The notes beneath the pieces are model-generated. The model was not told where the DNA came from. It was given only the letters and a program-made list of their open reading frames with translations, and searched no databases. The position numbers were made by a program, and so were the translations under genes. Of a stretch of DNA of 64,000 nucleotides, positions 1 to 10,692 are shown one piece after another (the first letter of the stretch is position 1; every line of letters begins with the position of its first letter). Source of the stretch: Pisolithus tinctorius (Eukaryota > Basidiomycota > Agaricomycetes > Boletales > Pisolithaceae); assembly GCA_024663395.1 (NCBI GenBank), contig JANFAH010000039.1, positions 295,501 to 359,500 of the forward strand. The letters run 5' to 3'.

Positions 1-1199
1 CACAGCGCGCGTCGGCATACGATGCTGCGTTCTGTTCGTTCGTGTGTCAGGTTATAAATCGGTAAGAACAATGTTTTGTGTAGAATACCTACCTCGACGG
101 ATACTTCTACAAATTTGGTAGCGCCTTCACCGTCCCTCACCACCAGTTTCGCCAGATCGATCGCAAACGTGGTCAGCTCGTCCCTAAAAATACGATATGC
201 TTCCGGATCTGTCCCTTCATCAATCTCCTCAACCTTGCTACTCTGCTCCCTCGGCACGCCCGCTCCATTTGCCAGAGCGATGATCGTATCGTTGGTGGAC
301 ATGTCCCCATCCACAGAGATAGAGTTAAAGCTTCTGTCAACGGCGTAGCTCAGGGCGCTCTGCAAGCTTCGTGGCGAGACCGGTGCATCGGTAAGTATGA
401 GGCCGAGGAGCGTAGCATGTAATGAGGTAGGTATGGACTCTGGACCCGCCATACGCGGATGAATCATTCCCGCACCCTTGTCCATCCCTGCCATGCGGTA
501 TGTAGAACCGTTGATCTGGAACGTCCTCGCGCGCAGTTTTGGAAATGTATCTGTCGTCATGAATGCCCGTGCTGTAGCATCCCATGCTGTGGGTGTAGAT
601 GCGAGGGCGTATGTGGGCGACGAAGGGTCTGATTGTGTGTGGATGGCGTTGATGATGGCGGTTATGGGAAGGTTGACGCCAATAACGCCTGTCGACATCA
701 CAAGGGTCTCGTTCGTCGTCGGATCCTTGCCATCTGGTGGGGGGAGACCATGTACACGAAGAAGTCCATCCACAGCACGGACCATCGACCATGCATCTTC
801 CATACCCTTCTTACCTGTAACAGCGTTGGCGCAGCCGCTGTTCACAACGACAGCGCGTGCACGTCCATTCGATTTATCGAGTACGTCGCGCGAGACCAGG
901 ACTGGTGCAGCGCGGAATGCGTTGAGGGTGAAACATGCTGCTGCCGCTGTAGGATGTGGTGAGGTGGATAGTACGATGGCGAGGTCCTGTGGCGGGTTCG
1001 GTTGATTCGGACGGGTTTTTTTGACGCCCGCGTGGATACCTGCGAGGAGGTAGCCTTTTGGGAGGAGTTCTTTGGGTATCGGGGAGTGTAAATGGTCCTT
1101 GGAGGGGGTAGCTTTGGCGGTGAACGTCGTCGTCGTCGTGGTCGTCGACGAGAAACGTTTAAAGAGTCGAATCGGGCCCTTCGAGATGCTCGCCATCAT
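1..1199 (-). CDS. argJ: Ornithine acetyltransferase / glutamate N-acetyltransferase (ArgJ), mitochondrial, 3' end outside window
   Basis: ArgJ transfers acetyl between N-acetylornithine and glutamate in the mitochondrial arginine cycle. The start is the first of two ATGs at 1199; the N-terminus (MMASISKGPIRLFKRFSS followed by a Thr run) is basic and hydroxylated, as expected for a mitochondrial presequence. Family blocks in order are a Gly-Tyr start block, VVVNSGCANAVTGKKG, a KGAGMIHPRMAG block, the self-cleavage region HATLLGLILTDAP (cleavage expected before the Thr), SISVDGDMSTNDT and LVVRDGEGATKFVEV. A 61-bp intron (92-32) separates exon 1 (1199-93) from exon 2, which continues past the window edge. 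The last ~60 residues are therefore missing. Family identification is firm; the exact intron is inferred. Confidence 0.93.
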   Translation of the reverse strand, partial: MMASISKGPIRLFKRFSSTTTTTTTFTAKATPSKDHLHSPIPKELLPKGYLLAGIHAGVKKTRPNQPNPPQDLAIVLSTSPHPTAAAACFTLNAFRAAPVLVSRDVLDKSNGRARAVVVNSGCANAVTGKKGMEDAWSMVRAVDGLLRVHGLPPPDGKDPTTNETLVMSTGVIGVNLPITAIINAIHTQSDPSSPTYALASTPTAWDATARAFMTTDTFPKLRARTFQINGSTYRMAGMDKGAGMIHPRMAGPESIPTSLHATLLGLILTDAPVSPRSLQSALSYAVDRSFNSISVDGDMSTNDTIIALANGAGVPREQSSKVEEIDEGTDPEAYRIFRDELTTFAIDLAKLVVRDGEGATKFVEVSVEVGILHKTLFLPIYNLTHERTERSIVCRRAL

Positions 1200-2754
1200 C
1201 GGCGCTGTGGTCGTCGTCGTCGACTGCGAAAGTTGAACCGAACTGTGGAAATTCGTGACGACTCGCTTGGAGTCGGAGAAGTTGCCCTACCGCGTATCTA
1301 ACTCATCGTAACAGACCGTCAAAGTATTAGATTGGCTGTTGGACAGACACCAAGACTAGGAAAATGAAAACTGTCTGTCCTGAGCCATCACTCTCATAAA
1401 CCTTAGCTATTATGCATAATAAAGCTACCTGCTGACGAAGAGAGTGGAATGCTTCGTTGTCATGACTGACATCCCTGCGTCCAGATCTCCAACTCGCCGA
1501 CATTCAAGTACTGAACCCCGAAGTAGTCGTATTTGCAAGTTGCCCTTGTGATTTCAACAGAGTGAACTGACAGTAGTAAAGCGATGTTGGATTTCCAATT
1601 GTACCAAGCCAGCTGCATCCACGATTGCACCTAGCGCAAAGATTAAAAGGAAAAAAAAGAAACCCTGGTCGCTCTGCCATCGCTCCGTTACTCGAACGAC
1701 GTCTTTGAAAACGACCACGAGTGCAGCTCGATTCAACTGCATCGACGGCATGGCATCCGCACAAAATATGAGACACCTTATATAGAGGTGACAGCCACGT
1801 CACGGCTGACTCGTCTGTGACATACCGTCACACATTCCACCGAAACCACGCACCCAACGCACCAGACGATCATCGACGCCGTCCGACACATCCTCAAGAC
1901 ACTGAAAAATGGGATCAACAAGGTCAGTCACCGTCACTATCGACATCTGCAACGATTGGGTCGGGTTATCAAGTCGTTGGAGACGTGCAGAGGATGGATG
2001 GCCGTACTCGTGCATAGATGAAGACCTAGGCTGACGATGTGACAGACTCTACTGCAAGGGCCGGGTTCTCGGACACAAGCGTGCAAAGCGCAATTCTCGT
2101 CCCAACACCTCCCTTCTTCAAATAGAGGGCGTAAACAACAAGGAGGACGCCCAGTTCTACCTCGGCAAGGTGGTTCCCCTCCTCTCCTGCAAAGTAACCT
2201 ATGTTCTGACGATGACTGGATGAATAGCGCGTTGCATACGTGTACAGAGCTAAGACGGAGGTGCAGGGTTCCAAGATACGGGTCATCTGGGGGTGCGTCC
2301 ACCTCAATGCTCTATTCGATTGTTACTTGACCGGATATGACCAGTCGTGTCACTCGTCCGCACGGCAACTCGGGCGTCGTGAAATCAAAATTCAGCTCTA
2401 ACCTTCCACCACGGGCGTTCGGTGCTAGCGTGCGCATCGTACGTCTTTTTCTATGTCCTTGTTTCCGGCTATCGTTGGCTGACCGGCCGTTGGAATGCCA
2501 GATGCTCTACCCGTCGAACATCTGATTTATTCTCTGCATATCCGACGCGTTTTTCTTTAGTCTCTGCGCTACTTGTCAGAGGTATCCCCTGCTTAGGTGT
2601 ATGATCATCATGTCGTATGAGACACATGCATATACAACCAATACAAAGACCCAAAGCATATGAGTGACTTCCGTGTGATGATGTAAGCATGGATCCCACT
2701 CGTCGACTCGGACGACGACGGTGAGCTGAAGAGGCGCAGTACATAGACGTAGCG
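1200..2754. other. Intergenic stretch with a possible unrecognised - strand gene
   Basis: About 1.5 kb between the divergent ArgJ and TFIIIC genes. On the - strand, open segments lie at 2307-2026, 2015-1800 and 1751-1554. The last holds a hydrophobic stretch (FFFFLLIFALGAIVDAAGL) and the first another (VELGVLLVVYALYL), so a small multi-exon membrane protein is conceivable. I recognise no family and could not establish a consistent splice chain. Treat as hypothetical at best. Confidence 0.25.
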
Positions 2755-5700
2755 ATGACCGACCCGATCTACACTGCACTGACGCTGTCTACTGTCATTT
2801 CATACCAAAACTGTCTCGAATGGTCGGACGATGGTCAGCTCTGTGTTCTCACTAAGTCAGCCGTATACATCTTGGTAGGCGCAACGTCCTCCTCGTCCAT
2901 TCGCTCATCCGAGTCGTGAATCAGACTCCAAACCATGGTATTGCGTTAAGCACTCCCCCAGATGTCATGGCACCCATCGACGACCAGAGCAGTGCGAAAC
3001 CGCTCGGGTGGTATAAGACCATGATCGACATGTCCTCTCTGCCCATGCGCGCGTGGGCTGAGCTATCCGACAGTATGTCATTTTGTCTCGGGGTAGTTTG
3101 GTGATGCTCATGGAATAGGTTGGGGAACTCTAAGTCTGGGCTCGTTAGACGTCGCCGTCCAAGCAGTGACGTGTTCTCCGAGTGGACTGTCCAGTCATGG
3201 GCGGTACGTCCTTGTTACTTACCATCTCGCACAAGCATGTATACCCGTGTAGATGTGTTCTCGCGGTACTCAATACGAATATGGAGGTTACGCTCTGGGA
3301 AGGAACGAAGAATCATTTAAGGGGAGAATGGAATATGGTAAGTTCCGCATCTCAACTTCTCGTCTGCAAATGGAGGAGGTGTAAATGGTAGAATAATCGA
3401 CGTGACTGTCTCGTCGCTTTACTGGTATAGATCGAAAATGTCACTGACCATCTCGTCGATACTGTCACTTTCAACGGGCCTAACCACGAAGAGGGTGTGG
3501 CTCGTCAAGAGAAGGTGCTAAACGCACAAGCGACATGTTAGCCTCCCTCTCCTGCCTGGATGGACTGATAGGTTGATTATATGCCCGTCTAGGTATCGCA
3601 TGGTCTGCTCAACCTGATTTCGGGATGTCCCCTTCTCTGCTACTCGACGCCTCCCTCCTTGCAATGGGAAATCGAGGTGGGTCAGTCACGCTGCGGAGGT
3701 AGGTACCACCATAACCTCTGTCGGCACCCCATCCACGCGGATTCCTTTTTTTATTCTACTCGTCATTCAGGTTCTCTCGTTCTCATGATCAGAGTGGTGA
3801 ACCTGCCACCACGGCCGTTGCAAGATTGGAGATATGCGAGCGGTGGATCACGCAGTTGGCGTGGTCTAAGTGGGTCGCATCGGGTGCTAACAAATGTCAG
3901 GGATGCTTCCCATTCATGCATACACGTTCGCATTGTGCTGACCGACAATGAGATAGGCACTACGATCCTCGCGTACGCTATGTCCGATGGCGGAATCGGC
4001 TTGCTTCAAGTGTCTCAGACACTCGAAGCTGCAGTCCCACTCGACGCTTTTGTAGACGACTACAACGTCAAGCGGCATGTACGCGTTGATGTGGAGCAAC
4101 TTCGGGAGTTTGCAGTGCCGCCTGATAAGAGGGGAATAACTGCTTTGAAATGGGTGGATGTTCCGGGTCGGAATGTAGGAGTTTCTCCCGTTCCTATGAC
4201 TTTACCTGACTTCTTTTCTCATTCTTATACAGCCGATTCTCGTGTCAAGCAAAGCTGGGACCATTCACCTTTATTCCCTTCCTCCCTCCCCCTTCCCACC
4301 TATGCACTCGCCAGCCCATTGGTACGGGTCAAGAAGTCTCTTGATCCAGATACAACGATCGTCAGCCGGATCGTCCTCTTTGGCTCCCGTTTCGGGGTTA
4401 TTCTACGCGAGAGATCGAGATGCCCTCCTTCTCTCTCTCTCGGATGGGTCCGTTCACGCGATACTTGGGTTTTCGTCTGAACCTACGTGGGACCCAGTCC
4501 CAACATCCTCATCACCATCTTCGTCCACTACGGCGATGGTCATCGATGAAGGAGAGCAGGGAGACAGCTCAACTAGTGGAAATACTACCACTGCGAACTT
4601 GGGAAGCGGAAACACGCCAACTGTTAAGGACACGACGATCACGAGAAGCTCGGACATGCCAATCACATCTGGAATCCTCACAAAATCTTCCCGTTCCTTT
4701 TTCGTCCGCGCATACCAACATACCAGCCCTGGGGGCTTAAGTATGCCGGATTATATGGACGTGAACAGGACCGATGGGTTTGTTCCGTATGACTCGTGTG
4801 GAACGGTGGCGTGGATATATGAGTGCGTACCATTTTTTATATGTTTCTTTTTGCGTTGTCCAAACTTTCTGCTGGTTGGCGTATGACGCACGAATTTCAC
4901 AATTTACTTCTGATGTTTCTTTATCTTGTCACTCTCGTTCATATTATGATGGGTGGCTGAGAGTCAGAGGCTCAGGCAGTGCTAACGAGCGGCATTACAT
5001 TTCTCCGTGGTTCGCGTGGCACATTGCAGGGTATCGAGACCGACCGATTTCAGCTACAAACATGAAGCGAAACATTCCTGCGTCTTGTTGGTCACGCCAT
5101 TCTGGTCGGCCGATGACCAGTGGGTGATGACGATGGTCGAGGAGAAGATGGATAAAACCGGAAATGGTATGCGGTGCGGTGATTATACCTTTTCTTTGCT
5201 TTTCGGTTTCGGTTCTGATTTTTGACATGTGAACTGGGTTGGCTTCCATGGGTTTGTGTTCGTGCGGTGGGATTCTCTCCTCGTTTTCTCCTCCCCTCTA
5301 ATGCAGCGACGAGGGTGGCACCAGTCCACCTCCTGCGGGGAATATTTTTGCAGCTGGCAGATACAACCCGTTTCGACCGGCTATGTCGGGCTTTGTTGAA
5401 TATTTTGGATCACGATATACAAGAAGACCCGAGTACAGCCGTCACCATCCCTGAATGGACGAAATCCTATAGCGAAGAGATTAAAATCCATCTAAGAAAA
5501 AGTCTCGCAACTCATTTCTTTGGCTGGGGAAGTCTGCTGAGAATCAGGATGAAGTTGGCTTTGGCAGATGGATGTTGGGTGCGTGTGCTTCTTCGATTTT
5601 CATCCGTATCCTGCGTTTTGAAATACTCATCTCTCCATTTAACTTGTGACTAGAAATTATGCCAAGACGCCGAGATGCGCAATGAATGTGGACGGGTTGC

Positions 5701-6524
5701 GAGCGCCCAACTGACTGCAATATCTCATCGTGTTCTACGAGTTCTCGTCCGTCATCTCACGGCCATTGTCACGACTCTAAGTCGTAAGTCCGCGCCACTG
5801 TCTCTCGAGGGCAGACTCGTTAAACTAACCATTAACTTGTATACCGCGCACATGTTCATATACTCGCACGCATATGAATAAACGGATGTGGCGTGGGGTG
5901 TATTGTTGTAGCGGTGGACGTACCGTTTGTGCTGCGCGTCGTCGTGCAGTCACTTCTTCCCGGATCGCCTTTAGATCTGTCGAGCGAAGCCCAAGCATTG
6001 TCCGACAAGGTTAATGCGATGACCGCAATAGAACCGGGAGGAATAGGATTGCATGAAATATGTCCCGCCTGCCGCGTCGAGGTGCCGTTGCAGGATATCA
6101 CACAAGCGACATGTCTTAAGGGACATACGTGGAGTGAGTTGTTTATAACTACCATTTATTTCTCCACTTTCTCACTGTATCTCTTTTTTATGTTCCGCTG
6201 TTGCTCGCGACCGGTCGCCATGTGCCATGCGACGCGGTTCCTGTTCCTGCTCTTTGTTACTTTTTCGCCAAAATGTTTACCCTCTCGTGCATGCCCGCGA
6301 TAGCGCGTTGTTCGGTAACGTCCTTCATACTATCCACTGCGATGGTGAGAACGTGTATCGGATGCAACCGCAAAGCCCTTCTGCCGCCCTCGCAAAGCTC
6401 TCCAGATGAGAGCGTGAACGATAGCTGGACGCCTGTCGCTGCGCGGAGTTGGGTCGTTAAAGAACTGCTTGAAGCTGTGGACCGATGTCTGTTTTGTGGG
6501 AACACTTTTGTACGAATTGTTTGA
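2755..6524 (+). CDS. TFIIIC 90-kDa-type subunit (TFIIIC delta N-terminal WD40 plus C-terminal zinc finger)
   Basis: Subunit of the RNA polymerase III general factor TFIIIC, acting in the nucleus at tRNA and 5S promoters. The start at 2755 gives MTDPIYTALTLSTV followed by NCLEWSDDGQLCVLTK, the typical first blade of the N-terminal WD40 domain. Exon 1 is 2755-2874 and exon 2 starts at 2925; about a dozen exons follow. Readable blocks include NMEVTLWEG, LAWSKWVASGAN, LKWVDVPGRN, PILVSSKAGTIHLYSLP, RPTDFSYKHEAKH and a long helical region. The C-terminus carries two Cys pairs in CPACRVEVP and ATCLKGHTW, then CIGCNRK and CLFCGNTF, matching the TFIIIC zinc-finger domain. The last exon begins near 6304 and stops at 6524. 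A decayed copy of the 3' half lies at about 14-15.2 kb. Confidence 0.85.
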
Positions 6525-7865
6525 CTTTCTAGGTGTATGGATGGATCGGTCGATGGACAGGGGATGGTTGGGCGAGAGACTGTCAAGGAGACAGTAATTT
6601 ATGATATGTATGGTCTTTCATCGATCATAGATCATCCTTGCCAGGCAGGGGACCCGTAACTATTTAGGAAGGATCCCTCGCACTATCTGTGTCGGGGTTT
6701 GAAATTTGTTTCATGAGGGTTTTACTCTAACCACCGAACGCTTAGATGTCAAGCGTTGTGACAGTTCTGTTCTATTCTTTATAGTGGTTTTGATCTTGTT
6801 TATCCCGTGTATACTGTGTCTACGTTGACAATTTCGTGACTGTTCCCTAGCCTATAAAATGGCTTGTGTAGCGTAGCGTACGGAGACCTCTTTTCCTACC
6901 TCGAAAAAACAGGCCGTAAGGTCTGGAAAAACCGAGTAGCGTCTAAGAAAAGATCATTTTACTGTGGTGTGGTGCCATTGCAAGTGTTAGTATAACTTCG
7001 CATTACACGGACACTAATAGGTCGGGTCTTCGAAATGACTGTTGGCTAATAATCAAGTTCTTCTGACAGGTACCACCCAAGGTGGGTAAAAAACGGAACG
7101 ATGTCAGCACCCGCACTCCCGGGAGAAGGTTGACACAGCAAGCCTGTGACTTTCGTGGTCAGATAAGGATCCACCGGCAGGGTAGAGCTGAGACCCCGTT
7201 CTTGGTGTGGCCGGAGCTTGCCGGCCGTGCACCGTCTCTACGACGGTAGGTGCTTCGTCAATTTACAATGTGTCAGGCACATTTGTTTGAACATCGGTTA
7301 CACTGATCATCGAGTGTAGATCTGACACAATACCAGTTATATGATGAACGTATCATTCATGTTGTAGATGGCAAGCCGTACTCTGGATTTAAATCCAGGC
7401 GTGAATACTATGTCCGCAGTCAAAGCATTTGGCTAAAGTCAATCCCCGAAGCAGTGCTCAAGTTTATTAAATTTCCTTGGCCCCGCGCAGTCCCGCCAAG
7501 CTCGGGCTAGTTTGAAACACGGCCACTGGAAATATGTACACCAATGATATGCTTTTGATCTGACCGTGCTAATGAACGGTCACACGCAAGTTCCTGGGCA
7601 TTCCAGTAGAACAGCGGGAGACAACCTCACGAGCGATGAGCTGAGCTCGAGGCAAGCGATAAGATAGTGTATCTAGCTCCACATGTGTGTCCTCCATATG
7701 GTTAAGCACACTGTGACTGTGCTCTTTCCTCTCTGATGCTCCAACATTTGGTATTTTGTCCCTGAGCCTACTTCAGCGGACACGGCCCGCCAGTGCCGAT
7801 CCTATAAAACCCGACATGTTCGTTGGCATACCAGGACACACCAATATATCCCCGTCCGTCCAGCC
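6525..7865. other. Intergenic region, no gene recognised; TATA-like box and small palindrome
   Basis: About 1.3 kb without a convincing coding frame. It has a TATA-like box (CCTATAAAATGG) at about 6850-6862, with no credible ORF following it, and a perfect 7-bp inverted repeat (TGACCGT...ACGGTCA) at about 7561-7583. I looked for tRNA B boxes and conserved snRNA/snoRNA starts and did not find them. A non-coding transcript after the TATA-like box cannot be excluded. Confidence 0.4.
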
Positions 7866-10692
7866 ATGGTTTCCCTTATCCCCTCTACAGACTCGACAGC
7901 CCACGTATCCGCTCAAAACGAAGTTGCGGAAGTACACCACCCCCTCGACCCTCTGACGCCAGATGAGGTGCGTAGCCTAACAACTACAGCTAACAACTGA
8001 CCGACTGTTGCCTCTCATTAGCTTAATGCGGTCACCTTGACTGTGAGGAAATACACAGTCGAACACACGGGTATCAAAGCATTAAGATTCGTAACCTGCT
8101 TCCTTTTACCTCCTCCAAAGAGGGCTGTCCTTGCCGCCCTGGGTATTCCAGTCACGCCTGGTGGCAAGCCAGAAGTTCCCACCAACATTGTTAGGAAGGC
8201 AGAATCAGACGTGAGTTTGGGTAGTCACTGAGTCCATTAACCGCTCATATCTCAGTTAGTTCTTTGATGCTGTAACTGGGTTCGTATCACTTTCATATCC
8301 GATGTGTCAAAGTTAAACGCTACGTTATAGAACTGCTTATAATGCTGTTTTGGCATTCGTCGACGGGGAATGGAAAGTAGAATCCCTGGAACGTCTTCCG
8401 GAGGGTACACAACCGAACATCACTATGGACGAACTCATTAACTGTGAGATTATCGTGCAGAATGATCTCAGGATACAAGCCCTAGCAAAGGAAGTCGGTA
8501 GGTGAGGTACGCTCTGTATTTCGTTTGATCTGACGTGAGAATCTAGGTATTGAACCTCATCAAATATATGCTGACGGGTGGGTCATTGGTTGGGATGATC
8601 GATTCCCGAGGGACCAGCGACTTGCGCAGGCGTTTTTGTTTGCCCGGTTTTCCAAGCATGAAAACCTTTACGCCCACCCTCTGGTAAAATTTCTTGCGTT
8701 CATTCGCCCTGCCTTGTCCTTCACGTTACTCTAGGACTTCATTCCAGTCATCGATACGATCGCAAGAAAGATTGTCCGTATTGATTTCCCGCCCGCGTGG
8801 AGGAAGGAAGCCGACGGAAGTGTCAAGCTGTCAGCTCCTACAACACAGCCACAGCCTCTTTCAGATGATGCCTTCCAGGGAGCAAATCGTCCACGTGTCC
8901 AGCCCCCTCTGGCGCGTTATGAGTTCCTTCCTGATCTCATGAAGGAGGCAGATCCAAATTACAAAGAACGCGATGATGTGAAACCTTTCCATGTCATTCA
9001 ACCCGAAGGGGTCTCTTTCAAAATGCACGGTAATGTGCTAGAATGGCAGAAATGGAAGATGCACGTAGGTAAGTATTCTTACATGTCAAGTCAGTCTCGT
9101 GATTGTGTAATGATGAAAAATTAGCTTACAGCTTCCGCGAGGGTATTGTGTTGTCGACGATCACATACGACGATGATGGAGAAATACGACCAATCTTTTA
9201 CCGTCTTTCGGTGGCTGAGATGCTTGTCCCCTATGGTTCTCCCGAATCCCCGCATTCAAGGAAATTCGCCTTCGACTCGTGAGTGAATACATGATGAAAA
9301 CTACATGTCGCGTTCATAGCGCTCTGTAGAGGTGAATATGGTATGGGCATGGTGGCTAATGAGCTTTCCCTCGGTTGTGATTGCTTGGGAAAGATTCACT
9401 ACTTGGTACGAAGCCTGCTGATCACTGCGGTAGACACTCGCTGATTGCACTGCTTTATACTGACAGGGCGGCGCCTTTGTTAACAATTCGGGCGCAGCAG
9501 TCATTGTCAAGAACGTCATTTGTATTCATGAAGAAGATGCAGGTGTCCTTTGGAAGCATAGTGACTACCGCCCAGGTGGTCGCTCCCGGACTGTGAGAAG
9601 CCGACGTCTCGTCGTCAGCATGGTTTGCACACTCGCCAACTATGGTGAGAGTGCCTTCGTGTTCCTTTCGGCCTCGTGGCAGTTACTAATGACTTTGCGC
9701 GTAGAATACATCTGGAATTACTATTTCTACCAGGATGGTAATGTCGAGCTTGAGATTCGTCTCACTGGTATTTTGCAAGTTTACGTCACCGACTTCGATG
9801 AGCCTACTCCTCATGGAACAACTGTCGCCCCTCGTATCAACGCTCAGTTCCACCAGCATATTTTCTCCCTTCGTGTCGACCCGATGGTTGATGGCCTACA
9901 GAACTCAGTTATCGAGTCAGAAATCATGGCTGTTGATGCACCGACGGGTTCGAAGGAGAACTTTGCTGGTAATGCCTTCGTTGTCAAGGATCGCATCCTC
10001 AAGTCTCAAGTTGAAGATGGCGCGCGGGACTTCGACTGGGCGTCCGAGCGTCGCTGGCGCATCGCGAACCTGAACAAGACTCACTACTCGTCAGGCAAGC
10101 CGTCGTCGTATGCAATCATGATGAAGGGTGGCGCGGTTCCACTCATGGCGAAGCAAGACTCTTGGGTTGCACGCAGAGCTTCTTTCGCCAACAAGCAGCT
10201 TTGGGTCGTGAGAGATGACGAAGGTCCGAAAGGCTCGAGAACATTCCCTAGTGGCAGGTATGTCCCTCAAACGCGGGAAGAGCCAAAGGATTCCGTTGGG
10301 AAATGGGTGAACGAGGGGGACGGTAGCATCGAGAACGAAGATATTGTTATCTTCCTTACGGTTGGTACGTCGCTTCGTGTATCACCGTCTCTTCGACAGT
10401 CCGAACTTGCCCTTCTTTGCACCACAGGAACTACTCATATTCCCCGCCCGGAAGACTGGCCTGTGTAAGTTCTATTTCTTGCTTTGCATTCGCATAAGTT
10501 TAAGCAATGTCCATTAGCATGCCCGTAGAGCATATCAACGTCCTATTTAAGCCCTCTAGTTTCTTCACCAAAAACCCTAGTATGGATGTCCCTGGTACCA
10601 ACGACCTTCAGAGTCAACCTGCATTCGACACCAATGGCACCGGTGGACATCATTCTAACGAAACGAGCGGGACAGCCTGCTGTGCAAATTAA
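7866..10692 (+). CDS. Copper amine oxidase (primary-amine oxidase)
   Basis: Oxidises primary amines to aldehydes with release of ammonia and hydrogen peroxide, using copper and a topaquinone (TPQ) made from an active-site Tyr. Exon 1 (7866-7967) encodes MVSLIPSTDS to HHPLDPLTPDE, the usual fungal start. Later exons give FVDGEWKVESLERLP, DGWVIGWDDRFPRDQRL, YRLSVAEMLVPYG, the catalytic-base region AFDS followed by GEYGMG, LGCDCLGKIHYLGG, then ANYEYIWNYYFYQDG, where the NYEY Tyr is the TPQ precursor. Copper ligands are HQH at about 9852-9860 and the His in GTTHIPRPEDWPV. The stop is at 10692 after a short Ser/Thr/Gly-rich tail ending CCAN. An intron begins one base after the TPQ Tyr codon. No signal peptide is seen, so a peroxisomal or cytosolic form is likely. 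All key residues are present. Confidence 0.94.

Noticed and set aside
478..1005. 175-codon + strand frame
   Set aside because: Antisense shadow of ArgJ, which reads continuously with family motifs on the other strand.
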